Origin: Petasospora fabianii
Taxonomy: Eukaryota > Ascomycota > Saccharomycetes > Phaffomycetales > Wickerhamomycetaceae
Assembly (NCBI GenBank): GCA_022641835.1
Contig: CP048715.1
Location: 2,356,001-2,420,000, forward strand
Direction: 5' to 3'
DNA length: 64,000 nt
In this document: positions 46,938-56,798 of the stretch, in pieces
Layout of the letters: every line of letters starts with the position of its first letter
Numbering within the stretch: the stretch's first letter is position 1
Notes under the pieces: model-generated
What the model saw: the letters and a program-made list of their open reading frames with translations, nothing else
What the model was told of the DNA's origin: nothing
The model's database searches: none
Position numbers and translations under genes: made by a program

Positions 46938-47958
46938 GGCGCTGAGTGTAAGTTTTGATAAATGTCGTCCTGATCACAAGTGTGGAGAGCGTGCGGACAA
47001 AGGTTCAATTTTCCACTTTCTATGTTGAGTTGAGCACGAACGAGCGGATCAATGTATATCGTATCTCACGCAGAAACTGAGGCGCTAGGACAAAGCGTGG
47101 GAGATGGGGGGAGAGCCATTATAAACAACATGCGGAATGGAGCAAGGTACTTATGCTTTTGGCTAGACTTGATCAGACAATGAGCTGACACACAGCTCTG
47201 CTTACTCAACGGCGCTCAAACGCTGACTAAAAAAATAGCACAGCGCCGCTGCGCTAGTAGTAATTGTAATTCGTGATCGGATTATGGGTCACGTGATCAA
47301 GACGTCATAAAAAAAAAAATGTAGTGGCCAGAACAGCAAAGGCAATGGGCAATGAGGCGCCAATGAACTTCTTGTCTCTACGTGTGTTTGGTGGCGAACC
47401 GGAAGCTGTAAAAGGATTGCCATGCCAGAACAAAGAAACGGAAAAAAAAAAGAAAAGCAATAGTCAGAATAACCAGAATAGCCAGAATAGAGACAGCCGC
47501 CCTTCCTTTAGAACCGTTCCGTGGAAAATTCCACTTGTATGTATAGACACACTAAGTACAATACCGCGTGTAATTCCACTTCCGAGGGCTGCGCCCTGAT
47601 TGGTTCTGTTTGCCCACCGGGTGCGGTCGTAAGCTGCAACCGGGTTAGACACGATGGTATAAAAGAGGCACTAGTTAATCATTGCGCAATACGTGCTCTC
47701 CTACTACTACAAATAAACATCAAAATAAACTTTATTCATCAGTCATCAACTGATCAGATTATTTGCCCCCCAATCCAAATCACCCCCCACTACTTTCCGC
47801 GTGCATTTCTTTTTGCCCATCCCTCGGCGTTTGAATTTCGTTCAGCTGCACACACATATATATATATATCGCGTTGAGTTTCTTCCATACTTGGACTTGT
47901 GCGACACAACTCATCTTTTCTTGCAAAAGAATATTACAATTGATTCACACGACACACA
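46938..47958. other. Divergent intergenic region between RIB3 and RCF2
   Basis: This 1.02-kb gap serves two divergent genes. It contains GTCACGTGAT at 47288-47297, an A-run at 47310-47319 and an (AT)7 run at about 47856-47869, 90 bp before RCF2, which may act as its TATA region. Frames at 47324-47877 have no recognisable product. Confidence 0.5.
47288..47295 (+). promoter_or_regulatory. RTCACGTG E-box between RIB3 and RCF2
   Basis: GTCACGTG followed by AT gives the octamer on both strands. It lies 350 bp from RIB3 and 660 bp from RCF2 in a shared divergent promoter. It matches the Cbf1-type consensus; use is inferred. Confidence 0.4.
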
Positions 47959-48603
47959 ATGAAATTGCTCACAGATGAGGAAATCGATGCACACTGGTGG
48001 GCTACCGCTGAAGGTGGTGCTAAGGGTCTCATTGCTGGATCTCTTATCTCCCTAGGTATCTTCAAATTTGGTGCTCGCAGATGGCCAGGTTTCCCAAAGA
48101 ACCTCAGTTACTCTATCCGTACTGCTATTGCCATCTCTCCTCCAACAGTGGCTATGACCATTTGGGCCGAAGAGTCTTCCAACGAGTTTGACAGACAGAT
48201 GTACTCCGGTGCAGAGGGTAAGAGACTCCTCGAAGAGTACAACAACTGGGCCGCACTCCCATTCAAGCAAAAATTCCTCGAAGGTGTTATCAACAACAAG
48301 TATAAGATTATCGTCGGTGCTTGGGCTGCATCTATGTACGGTTCATGGGTCTTTGTGGATAGAGACCCAATCATGACTAAGGCTCAAAAGATTGTTCAGG
48401 CTAGAATGTATGCCCAGTTCCTCACCGTTGGTTTGTTGCTGGGTTCCATTGGTCTCAGCATGTACGATGAGAAGCATCACCCAGAACACTACAAGAAGGA
48501 GAAACTTAGTGATTGGGAGAGAATCTTGCAGGAAGAGGAGGAGAGAAAAGAGGCGGAAAAGTCTGCTACTCAGTACAAGAGAACAAGAATTTACAAGGAT
48601 TAA
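47959..48603 (+). CDS. RCF2: Respiratory supercomplex factor 2 (HIG1 domain)
   Basis: Rcf2 is a mitochondrial inner-membrane protein that associates with cytochrome c oxidase and III-IV supercomplexes. This 214-residue protein opens with MKLLTDEEIDAHWW and a first hydrophobic segment at about residues 20-38. The C-terminal half holds a HIG1-type pair of membrane segments (VGAWAASMYGSWVFVDRD, then MTKAQKIVQARMYAQ and LTVGLLLGSIGLSMYD). A charged coiled-coil tail follows. In S. cerevisiae RCF2 (YNR018W) adjoins ARE2 and ATP23; here they are about 14 kb apart. Confidence 0.92.
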   Translation: MKLLTDEEIDAHWWATAEGGAKGLIAGSLISLGIFKFGARRWPGFPKNLSYSIRTAIAISPPTVAMTIWAEESSNEFDRQMYSGAEGKRLLEEYNNWAALPFKQKFLEGVINNKYKIIVGAWAASMYGSWVFVDRDPIMTKAQKIVQARMYAQFLTVGLLLGSIGLSMYDEKHHPEHYKKEKLSDWERILQEEEERKEAEKSATQYKRTRIYKD

Positions 48604-49006
48604 ACTCAGTAACATTTGATGTTCTTTCGCTTTTGCTTTTGCTCTTGCTTTACTGTTCCTTTTGCCTTGCTAAAAGACCATAGATGTTATGGTTCTCGCT
48701 TCTCCCCCCATTCTTTAATGATGTGATTTGCCTTTGTATATATTTTTTCATGCCCCAATGTTTAATGAGACGCGATATTAATGATAATTTGAATGCTTGT
48801 AGTAGTCATCAACCATTACGTTCCAAGGTGCGGCACACACACACACTTCTATACACACACACACACACACACACACACGATGTGTTCAATGCTGCCCATC
48901 TTAAACAACCATCATTCCAACTTATACATGAACAAATATCTTAGCTGTGCAATAAATCTAATAGGTTTCTTAAATCACCCAGCTGTTTGCATCACTGTGA
49001 ACAATC
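48604..49006. other. Intergenic region between RCF2 and PMP24 with CA microsatellite
   Basis: This 403-bp gap separates two convergent genes. It contains a CA/AC microsatellite in two pieces: about six CA units at 48834-48846 and thirteen AC units at 48853-48878. Pyrimidine-rich sequence with several TTTTGC repeats follows the RCF2 stop. No RNA gene was recognised. Confidence 0.6.
48834..48878. repeat. CA/AC microsatellite
   Basis: An interrupted dinucleotide repeat lies between the 3' ends of RCF2 and PMP24. The interruption is TTCTAT. Such tracts vary in length between strains and can be used as markers. Confidence 0.9.
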
Positions 49007-49645
49007 TTAAAATCCAAGCAACGACTGCAAATCATTCCATTTGTAGTCATCGTAAATGAACTCCATCGAACTCTCCAATCCATGTTGCAAAAATTGTGGA
49101 TAGAATCTATGCAAATACATCACAGACCCCCATGTAATCGTTGCAAACAAAGCCCATGAGGTCTTTTGTATCCCTCTTCTCACTTGGATCCTTTCAACTT
49201 TGGTATCAGCAACATCCTTGGCAATCTTATGAGCAGCCATATTACCCAACGCAAGCACAACTCTGGCACCACAATAAAGTGTAATCTGATGCGTTATACT
49301 GTGATTGAATAACTCATGCCAATTCCCATAAACTAATAAACCAGCAATACACCCTGTGGTAAACTCATTGATATCCTTAACACCATCAATCTTTTCAAAA
49401 ATCGTCATTAACAAGCGATAACAAAGAGCATACATCGCCAGGATACCACCATGTGCCTTTGTCATCTTCAACACCGTCGAAAGACGTTTAAGCACAGGCG
49501 TATTACGCTTGAAAATAGCTTGCATTACCAATGTATGTGCAAACCGAAGCTTTCCTCCATACTCAATACCATTGCGCATGGACTTGAGGATTTGGAAGAA
49601 AGGCCGGTACTGTGGATTGGCAATAAGCTTATTGATCTCGTCCAT
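49007..49645 (-). CDS. Peroxisomal membrane protein PMP24/PXMP4 (Tim17/Tim22/Tim23 superfamily)
   Basis: This 212-residue protein matches human PXMP4 along its length: the N-terminal LKSMRNGIEYGGKLRFAHTLVM block (GFRNGAVYGAKIRAPHALVM in human), then GCIAGLLVYGN, TLYCGARVVLALGNMAA and a C-terminal EFIYDDYKWNDLQSLL. PMP24 is a peroxisomal membrane protein whose role is not settled. S. cerevisiae lacks it, whereas filamentous fungi and several other yeasts have it. ATG 49645 is the only reasonable start. Confidence 0.9.
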   Translation of the reverse strand: MDEINKLIANPQYRPFFQILKSMRNGIEYGGKLRFAHTLVMQAIFKRNTPVLKRLSTVLKMTKAHGGILAMYALCYRLLMTIFEKIDGVKDINEFTTGCIAGLLVYGNWHELFNHSITHQITLYCGARVVLALGNMAAHKIAKDVADTKVERIQVRRGIQKTSWALFATITWGSVMYLHRFYPQFLQHGLESSMEFIYDDYKWNDLQSLLGF

Positions 49646-50002
49646 GGTCGTTGAATGGCTGATGGCTGAAGACTTCTTTATTCCTCAAGGATCGAGTTGA
49701 AGGGTAAAGGAAGAATGCGTCAGCCTTTGTTGACTATGAATGTCCCCCAAGTTGTGGGGAAACTTAAGCAAGCGGCCGCGGTTGAGGAGGGGGCAATCGC
49801 CTTTCGTATTAATAGTACCAAATTAGATATGGAATTGCTAAATGGGGAAGTCAAGCGCGATAAGCGCACCAAGTACCACATTACCCTCCCCTGCCCTCCA
49901 CACCAGCGCCGCAACAACACACCAGTATTTCAATTGTGACACCTTTGTATCAACATTTGCCTCCCATTTACCGCTCATCAGAAGCACCCACAGCACTCAC
50001 CA
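49646..50002. other. Divergent intergenic region between PMP24 and GID7
   Basis: This 357-bp stretch carries both promoters. A NotI-type GCGGCCGC lies at about 49772. A frame at 49697-49939 has no recognisable product. Nothing else was found. Confidence 0.5.
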
Positions 50003-51592
50003 ATGCCACGAATCGACGAGCTGATCAATTCACCGGCCAAGCCGACACCCACACCACGCACAATCACATCGCAATTTCCTGAACTGGATCCAGATGAGCT
50101 CACCCGTCTCATGATTCAATCGTTATCAGACTTGGGTTATACAGAATCCGCTGCACATTTGAAACAGGAGAGTGGACTAGAATTGGACTCACCCGTTATC
50201 AATACATTCATCGAACACATCAAGAATGGAGAATTTGAATCAGCAGAGAGCGGAATTGATGAATTACACCTTGTCGATGACTCTGAGGAGGTGAAGAGAA
50301 GCATAAGGTTTCTCATCAGACGTCAAAAATTCCTAGAAGCACTATATGTCAAGAACGAAACTACAGCTTCAGCACTACAACTCATTCGTACAGAGATGAA
50401 TCCAGTCACGGAGACACCGACCATAAGAGCACTCACGGCTCTCTTGATGAATAGAGACTCTGAACGCCTTCAAAGGGGTAATGGATGGCTAGGTGATTTG
50501 ACAGCGACAAGGGACAACTTACTCAATGAGATTTCCAAGTTTATTAACCCTAATGAGATGATTCCAAAATACAGGCTCTTCAAACTCATCCAACAATCCA
50601 TACAGTATCAAAAATCCATGACACTATATCAGTTTGGTGATGATTCGCAACAGGTCTCGCTCTACGAAGATATCAAATCAGACAAGACGAACTTCCCGAA
50701 TACGATTCTCAAGACTCTAACAGACCATACAGATGAGGTTTGGTATATCGCCTTCTCCAATAATGGCAAAATACTTGCAACGGCTTCAGCTGATAACTTT
50801 GTCAACTTGTATGACGTTGACAACGATTTCAAACTAATCCACAAGTTGGAAGGTCATGATAAGGCTGTGATGTATGTCTCGTTCTCCCCAGATGATACAA
50901 GGCTCTTAACGTGCTCTTTGGAGTCCACAACAAGACTATGGGACGTGGAAACTGGCGAATGTGAGAGGGAGATTGGTATGAGTAATGGAAGCAGAATATG
51001 GAGTGGCGACTGGTCTCCTCAAGGTGATATTTTTGTCTTGGGGTCCCCTGATAAAGAAGTTTGGGTATACGACTCCTATACCGGTGAGATGCTCCACAAA
51101 TGGGAAGGTTCGATCATAAATGATCTCAAGATCTCGAGTGATTTAAAGTTGATTGCAGTGACGTATGATCGCAACATTGAAGTTTGGGACTTGAAGACAA
51201 GACAAAAGTTAAAGACTTTGGAAGTTGGTGAGAGAATCACAAGCATCTCAACATCAAAGAAACATCCAGAGCAAGTGCTTATCAATGTCAGTCCTAATGA
51301 ACTTCAGTTGTGGGATTGGAAAAGAGCACTGCTCATTGCCAAGTATGTCGGACACAAGCAGGAAAAATTCATTTTGAGATCATGCTTCGGCTATGATGAG
51401 ACTGTGGTTTGTTCCGGCTCAGAAGATGGAAGAGTCTTCTTGTGGAATCGTGAGTTTGGTGCCCTGCTAGGCGTCTTTGACGCTCACAAGGGAAACACAA
51501 ACTGTATCGCTTGGAATGACGCTAAGAAAAGCGTGTTTGCATCCAGTGGTGACGATCATGTTGTCAGAATTTGGGGTCCGTCTAAGAAGTAA
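50003..51592 (+). CDS. GID7: GID/CTLH ubiquitin ligase subunit Gid7 (WDR26-type WD40 protein)
   Basis: Gid7 is a subunit of the GID E3 ligase, which destroys gluconeogenic enzymes such as fructose-1,6-bisphosphatase once glucose returns. In the complex it drives the ring-like supramolecular assembly. The 529-residue protein has a LisH motif (about residues 30-62, LTRLMIQSLSDLGYTESAAHL), a CTLH segment (IEHIKNGEFESAESGI) and a WD40 propeller from about residue 235 to the end, with repeats such as TDHTDEVWYIAFSNNGKILAT and SSGDDHVVRIW. The order LisH-CTLH-WD40 is that of Gid7 and WDR26. Confidence 0.94.
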   Translation: MPRIDELINSPAKPTPTPRTITSQFPELDPDELTRLMIQSLSDLGYTESAAHLKQESGLELDSPVINTFIEHIKNGEFESAESGIDELHLVDDSEEVKRSIRFLIRRQKFLEALYVKNETTASALQLIRTEMNPVTETPTIRALTALLMNRDSERLQRGNGWLGDLTATRDNLLNEISKFINPNEMIPKYRLFKLIQQSIQYQKSMTLYQFGDDSQQVSLYEDIKSDKTNFPNTILKTLTDHTDEVWYIAFSNNGKILATASADNFVNLYDVDNDFKLIHKLEGHDKAVMYVSFSPDDTRLLTCSLESTTRLWDVETGECEREIGMSNGSRIWSGDWSPQGDIFVLGSPDKEVWVYDSYTGEMLHKWEGSIINDLKISSDLKLIAVTYDRNIEVWDLKTRQKLKTLEVGERITSISTSKKHPEQVLINVSPNELQLWDWKRALLIAKYVGHKQEKFILRSCFGYDETVVCSGSEDGRVFLWNREFGALLGVFDAHKGNTNCIAWNDAKKSVFASSGDDHVVRIWGPSKK

Positions 51593-52218
51593 CACTCTTG
51601 CATTACATAGCAAAGCATTATGAAGTACAGGTTCATGAGACAGAAGATACATATGAACACTGTTTTGTAGGAGGTAGTAAGGATTACAGAACATAGGTGG
51701 GTGAGCTCTCTATATGGTGTACTTTGCGCCACAGACTGATCACAAGCAGCACTAAAGCAGCTGTGCTCCTACATTATACTCATCTGTTTGAAGTAGTACT
51801 CCTAACTGTATTGATTGTTATCAACATGTCTAAATATAAAAAAGGGTTCTTTTTTTGTTGTTTTTGTCAGTTTTCTTCAATGCTTTCAAGATTAGTGAAC
51901 AAATGTATGGCGGTGGGACTTTATTGTACGTCCGAATGAACCATGTGTAGCTTGGGTAAGTTGGATATGCACTACCATGCTTCTATCAACGTTCCAGAGC
52001 GAGGGAGATGGAGAATGCACCTATGAACAAGAGTCAGGAGAATATGACGTGCAGTGGGTCCAGTTCCAGATGAGAGGGAATACAAGAAGCTCAACGGAGA
52101 GATACAGCATGGGAGGAAAATGACGTGTAAGCGACACTGGTGATATGTGAAAAATATGGAAATGTAGAATGTGTGCGTGTTTTCTTCGTAATCACGTGAA
52201 TGAATCATGCAAGTAACT
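51593..52218. other. Intergenic region between GID7 and SRO9
   Basis: This 626-bp stretch separates two convergent genes. A T-rich patch lies at about 51850-51875 and an ATCACGTG octamer at 52191-52198, right beside the SRO9 stop. Frames at 51697-51939 and 51972-52409 have no recognisable product. Confidence 0.5.
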
Positions 52219-53700
52219 TCAAGCCTCAACGGTCTCCTTGGCCTCCTCTTTGGTCTCCTCAACCTGAGCTTCGACCTCAGCCTGGGCCTCAGCCTCAGTC
52301 TTAACCTCCTCGTTGGCCTCCTTCTCCTTTGGCTCAATGATCTTGACCAATTTCTTACCGTCTTTACCGTTATCATCTCTCTGCTCAACTGGCAAGACCC
52401 ACAAGTCAACCTTCTCGGTCACTCTGACCTTTAACTCACCATCCTCAAACTCAGCGAGCTCCAAAACACTGCCGTTCAAGTTCTCCATGGCTCTCTTGAC
52501 CAAACTGGCATCACCGCTGCTCAATACCTGCATTCTGTAGAAGTTTGCAATGACGCTGACGTTTAACCAACCCTCGTCGTTCATCTGCTTGCGCATAAAG
52601 ACATCTTTGACGAGGTTCTCAACACTGAAGTAGTACTCGATCTGCTTGGTCAAGGCAAACATTGGGTCCTCTTTAAGGAAGTTTGCCTGGTGGTGCTGAC
52701 GACGTTGGTAGTGAGGGACAAAGCCGTTGTGGCCTCTGTTGGCGTAACCATTCTGGGCGTTGTACTTGTTATAACGACGGTTGGTGTTGGTGTTGTTGTA
52801 AGAACGGTATGGACGTGGAGCACCGTTTGGAACAAACTGGTTTGGATAGAATGGCTGACCATTTGGTGTGAATGGTTGGAAATGGCGGGGATTGTAGTTG
52901 TTATGATGCTGGAAATGATGCTGGTTGTTATGTTGGCTGTGAGGGTTGGAGTGGTTGAGTGTAGATTGTTGTTGAGCAGGCTGCTGCTGTTGTTGTTGGG
53001 CAACACCTTCCTGTTCTGGTGTAGCTGTATGTTCAGAAACCTCCTTATCGGATGGCTTCTCTTCTTTCGTTGAAGCCTCCTTCTTCTGAGCTTGCTGTTG
53101 CTGAGCAGCACGCTTCTCCTGTGGCTTGTTCTTTCTCTTCTTGTCCTGGTTGAACGGCTGTTGCTGCTTGTTGTTTTGATTCAGTACATTCTTTGGACCG
53201 TTTCTTTTCTGGTTGGAGTTGTTGTGATGCTGGTTATTGTTTTGCTTCTTGCCTGGTTGTGGAAGAATAACAGCAGCCTTGAAAGGAACCCATTTCTCCT
53301 TTGACGTCTTGGAGGCAGTGATCTTCTTGGATGAAGCATTTTGGGCCTTTTCAACCTGTGGAATTTCGAGCGGAGATGGCCAGTGTTTCTCATCGACAGA
53401 AGCCGAGGCGGCATTGGAGTTGGATCTTGAAGAGTTGGCACTTGACCAAGCACTCACCTCTGGAACTGGAGCTGGGGCAAGGACCTTTTGTGGGGTCTTC
53501 TCTGCCTTTGGAGATGGCTTTGGAGATGGAAGCTGGGACTGCTCCTTAGGCTCCTCGGTGGAAGCTGGAGCAGAAGAGGTTTCTGGAACATCCTTCGAGA
53601 TCTGCTCAGCAGAGTCTGACTTGAGTGAAGTCTTCTCAGAAACGGCGGCGGTGGTGGCGGTGGTGCCAGTGGCAACAACGTTAGCGTATGAAATCGACAT
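52219..53700 (-). CDS. SRO9: La-motif RNA-binding protein Sro9/Slf1
   Basis: Sro9 is a cytoplasmic RNA-binding protein that associates with translating ribosomes; it was found as a suppressor of rho3 defects. The 493-residue protein begins with MSISYANVVA. A long low-complexity middle is rich in Pro, Gln, Asn, Arg and Gly. The La motif spans about residues 340-430: PMFALTKQIEYYFSVENLVKD, then FMRKQMNDEGWLNVSVIANFYRM. The C-terminal tail is Glu/Ala-rich with EAQAEVEAQVEE repeats. The frame extends upstream to TTG 53745 only, so ATG 53700 is the start. The proximity to GID7, ATG22 and GLK1 matches YCL037C-YCL040W and favours SRO9 over SLF1. Confidence 0.92.
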   Translation of the reverse strand: MSISYANVVATGTTATTAAVSEKTSLKSDSAEQISKDVPETSSAPASTEEPKEQSQLPSPKPSPKAEKTPQKVLAPAPVPEVSAWSSANSSRSNSNAASASVDEKHWPSPLEIPQVEKAQNASSKKITASKTSKEKWVPFKAAVILPQPGKKQNNNQHHNNSNQKRNGPKNVLNQNNKQQQPFNQDKKRKNKPQEKRAAQQQQAQKKEASTKEEKPSDKEVSEHTATPEQEGVAQQQQQQPAQQQSTLNHSNPHSQHNNQHHFQHHNNYNPRHFQPFTPNGQPFYPNQFVPNGAPRPYRSYNNTNTNRRYNKYNAQNGYANRGHNGFVPHYQRRQHHQANFLKEDPMFALTKQIEYYFSVENLVKDVFMRKQMNDEGWLNVSVIANFYRMQVLSSGDASLVKRAMENLNGSVLELAEFEDGELKVRVTEKVDLWVLPVEQRDDNGKDGKKLVKIIEPKEKEANEEVKTEAEAQAEVEAQVEETKEEAKETVEA

Positions 53701-54422
53701 TGTATGTTTAATCTTCAGACGATGTTCACGCTCAAGTGAGTTCAAGTTGATGGGTAAGATCGCTTAGCTGGTACCGATGAGAGTAGAATGCGCTGCTGCA
53801 AACGATGCGATGAGGGGAAGAACGCACTCAATTAGCGGATATAACAGGTGCAAACTTCGACGAAAGCACTTGGAGTAGGCAGCTGATGCTGTAGTTGTGT
53901 CTTGTGGACGTTGTCTGAGCGTTTGCTGACCGTGGTCGTAGCGTGGAGTTTAGTTCCTGGAAAGAATTTGTCCCGACTCTCGAGCTCGACGCCAAAAAGT
54001 GAAAAATTAAAAAAAAGCGGTGTGGCGCTTACCGAAAAATCTAGACGCGGAGATGGTGGTGTTCAGGTGTAAAACGATCTGGTAAGAGCACGCAAGTAAT
54101 GAAGAAGCGGCCGCTCGCTTTTCTGGACTTTTGCTAGGGCTGACGGTTCTCGTGTTGGTTTGGAGGTCACTAACAAGACATCATACCGAAAGGTACCCTT
54201 TGACGTAATGGAATACACCAACAGATACTGTCACCTATGCCAACACTGACGTTAGATGGGCCCCACTTCTTTTGTGTCATACGTCATATTCGGGTACCAC
54301 ATGCCCATGTTCCCCATCATTTTGAGGCATATCATACCCTCAGGCACAGCCTGCAATGAAAGCTTGTTTGAATTTGGCCACTTGTTGCCTTGCAACCGAA
54401 CAGCCGGCCCGACAGATGCCAT
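53701..54422. other. Divergent intergenic region between SRO9 and the 54.4-kb gene
   Basis: This 722-bp gap should hold both promoters. A short A-run (54006-54015) and a GCGGCCGC site near 54107 are the only notable features. From 54256 a frame with ATG runs into the next gene in another reading frame; it is discussed in the findings. Confidence 0.5.
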
Positions 54423-55799
54423 ATGTCCACAATTCCTCTCCTTGCAGCAAGCACGCTCCGACTTCCCTCAAAGTCTTCTGCACTTGACATCTCCCGAGAT
54501 GGGAAATACATCCGATCTTTCAGACGAAGAGCAGATCAAAAGACTTTGCCACTTCTCGCTCTTCACCTGTCACTGGCAACAACTCGCGGGCTGCTACGAA
54601 ATCAGCTAATCTGTTCAGATCTACTGCTGCTGAGAATCCCGAGCCTTGGGGCACACGACCATGATGACGATGAAGAGGATGACGACGACGGCGATAACGG
54701 AGAAGCAGCTGTCACCCTACCAAGACATCCATCTCTAATAAGGCGGTTATGGGGAAGCTTAAGGAGAACTGGGTCAAGAGCGAGAGGAATAAGGTCGTTC
54801 AATCGCGTATTTGGAGTTGACCCAGCTAGAAGACATGCCGATGATGCCAGTGGATATGCGGACGAAGAAAGAATTGCAACAGGTGAGCCAGGAGATTTCA
54901 ATACAGGAACTTCATCGCTCAGGGATACTGTCTTGCCTGACTTTTCGAGACCACTGCCGCTGATGGTGCATATGGGATGGAGTGAGACCTCTTTCAGAAG
55001 GTCTTCTAGTGAGGTTGTTGACTTCGATGACCGAGACGAAGAACACAACGAGAGAGAGAACCCAACAGGGTCACGAAATTCTAGGAATGTACAAATGAAT
55101 GATAGAGAGACTCATGCAGCCATCAGATCATATGCGTCTACTTCAAGTACCCTGTCTTTACACGGGCCCCGCCTCCAGAGATATTCCACATACTTCAATG
55201 AGGAAGCCAGAAGCTTGACCCTCTTTGATCTTGATGATGAGGATTTCGAGAACTTTGTGAATGAGCTGCTGATTCTGTCTATGCGAGTACGTCAAAATGA
55301 CATACCAAACCTGGAGCCAGAGCCAGCCATCTATGTCTCATACGAGACACCAGAAGTTGCCTCCCGTATAAGAGGAGCTGGAAGATTTTTGCCTTTGGGT
55401 AGATCGTTTTTTCATACTGTGGAGGATGGAGAACGTCTTTGTAGAACTTCTACTGGAAATGATCGTCCACTCGAGGACGAGGTTGTGAAGGAGTTGGATC
55501 TTTTGCAGATCGAAGGCACCACTGTGTCCACGTCTAGCACATCTAAAGACCCTGTCATGTCTACCAGAAAGCACTTTAAAAACACTATTGGACGAGCACG
55601 AGGGTTGTTTCATATGTTGGGAAGGTTTGAGGACTTCTTTGAGGATCCCTTAAAGTTCTCGAAGAGAGCAGACGAATTCCCAACATCAGAGCCAATGGGA
55701 CCTCCACCAACGAGATGTTCTGCACCCGGAACTGAAAGCCCCCATGGCTTCATAATTGATAAAGTATACTTGGAGCCGATACCTGTCTACAAAGGATGA
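54423..55799 (+). CDS. Uncharacterised protein with acidic stretch and basic segments
   Basis: I do not recognise this protein. From ATG 54423 it has 458 residues. A basic, hydrophobic N-terminal region (residues 1-78) is followed by an acidic HDHDDDEEDDDDGD run and then an Arg-rich segment (RHPSLIRRLWGSLRRTGSRARG). The central part is polar, with STSSTLSLHGPRLQRYSTYF at about residue 240. Better-ordered segments appear at LTLFDLDDEDFENFVNELLIL, AIYVSYETPE and GRARGLFHMLGRFEDFFEDP. The start is uncertain: a different frame (54256-54609) is also open across the first 180 bases and contains MGNTSDLSDEEQ. Codon pattern and length make the downstream part of the frame convincing as a real gene. 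Confidence 0.65.
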   Translation: MSTIPLLAASTLRLPSKSSALDISRDGKYIRSFRRRADQKTLPLLALHLSLATTRGLLRNQLICSDLLLLRIPSLGAHDHDDDEEDDDDGDNGEAAVTLPRHPSLIRRLWGSLRRTGSRARGIRSFNRVFGVDPARRHADDASGYADEERIATGEPGDFNTGTSSLRDTVLPDFSRPLPLMVHMGWSETSFRRSSSEVVDFDDRDEEHNERENPTGSRNSRNVQMNDRETHAAIRSYASTSSTLSLHGPRLQRYSTYFNEEARSLTLFDLDDEDFENFVNELLILSMRVRQNDIPNLEPEPAIYVSYETPEVASRIRGAGRFLPLGRSFFHTVEDGERLCRTSTGNDRPLEDEVVKELDLLQIEGTTVSTSSTSKDPVMSTRKHFKNTIGRARGLFHMLGRFEDFFEDPLKFSKRADEFPTSEPMGPPPTRCSAPGTESPHGFIIDKVYLEPIPVYKG

Positions 55800-55937
55800 C
55801 CCATGAGGACCACTCTATGTACTCCTTGACCATAAATACATCATTAATTAATGCTGTTGTGTATGTACAAGCACTATCATCTTATCTAAACTCCGTATTT
55901 GGAACCGTCTACCACATAATGACGATCCACAATTTGT

Positions 55938-56508
55938 TCATGATCTTCTTCTCAAAGAAGCTTCCAAATCACCGACATCCAATCTTGTCTCTCTGATGTA
56001 GTATTGTCTATTTCTCTTCTTGTACTGATGTGGTCTTCTAACAACATCGACTCTCTGAATAAGCGGCGAGTAAACCTTGACCTTGACTTCAACACCAATC
56101 TTACTGATGTTGTTTCTCAGTGTAATGGAGGCATCAAGTCCCTTCTTACTCACAGCAATAACCTGACCAACGAATGGTGGGATAGAACGAGAGGTGTACA
56201 TCACACGCAACACATCACCGGTACGGATACGGTCTGGGGATGAAGGGGAGATGAGGTTCTCACGCCACGACGTTGGATCAAGGCGTTTCTTCTGGGTGGA
56301 TTTGAAGTGGTCAAGAACTGATGTCTTTGACTGAGCACGGAGCGGTTCGAACACATTAATTGTGCGGCCTGAAATAGAGTTAGTATGTGTCTGTGATGGA
56401 GTTCGATGGAAGAGTCGACGTACTTTGTTTTGATGGAACAATGTAGTTCGCCGACTGTTGGAGGGGACGGAGTGCAAATGCACGCTTGAAAAGATGTGGA
56501 CGGAACAT
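55938..56508 (-). CDS. IMG1: Mitochondrial ribosomal protein bL19m (Img1), one intron
   Basis: This is a large-subunit protein of the mitochondrial ribosome. In transcript order exon 1 is 56508-56424 (85 nt), the intron is 56423-56369 (55 bp) and exon 2 is 56368-55938, giving 171 residues. The intron has a GTACGT donor, TACTAAC branch site and TTTCAG acceptor. Splicing gives MFRPHLFKRAFALRPLQQS, a good mitochondrial targeting presequence, then the L19 domain: DRIRTGDVLRVMYTS, PFVGQVIAVSKKG, RNNISKIGVEVKVKVYSP and RRPHQYKKRNRQYYIRE. The length is close to S. cerevisiae Img1 (169 residues). Confidence 0.95.
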
Positions 56509-56798
56509 AGTATGTGTGATCGAAATACAAACAGGAGTTCTGTGGCTCTGTTGAAGTCATCTTGATGGCCAATATGTATGAGATCGTCGCAGTGAAAATT
56601 CGGGCGGACGTGCTCGCGCATCTGTTAGTGCTGAAAATTACGCATGATTTGCGCACGATCTTGCTACAGAAAGCGTATATCTCGGAATGCGGAGGAATGA
56701 TATGAACATGTAGAGTCTTCTCTCCTAACCTCTCTCGGTCCTGGATTGTGTGCTCCAGCGTCCTACCAGCCAATAAAAAACATACAATCTATAAGGAA

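Noticed and set aside
47324-47877. Two frames upstream of RCF2
   Set aside because: Low-complexity, no conserved motif, and they overlap the likely TATA and leader of RCF2.
48680-48800. AATGATGTG and ATGA boxes after RCF2 as a C/D snoRNA
   Set aside because: No matching D box with terminal stem at the right distance.
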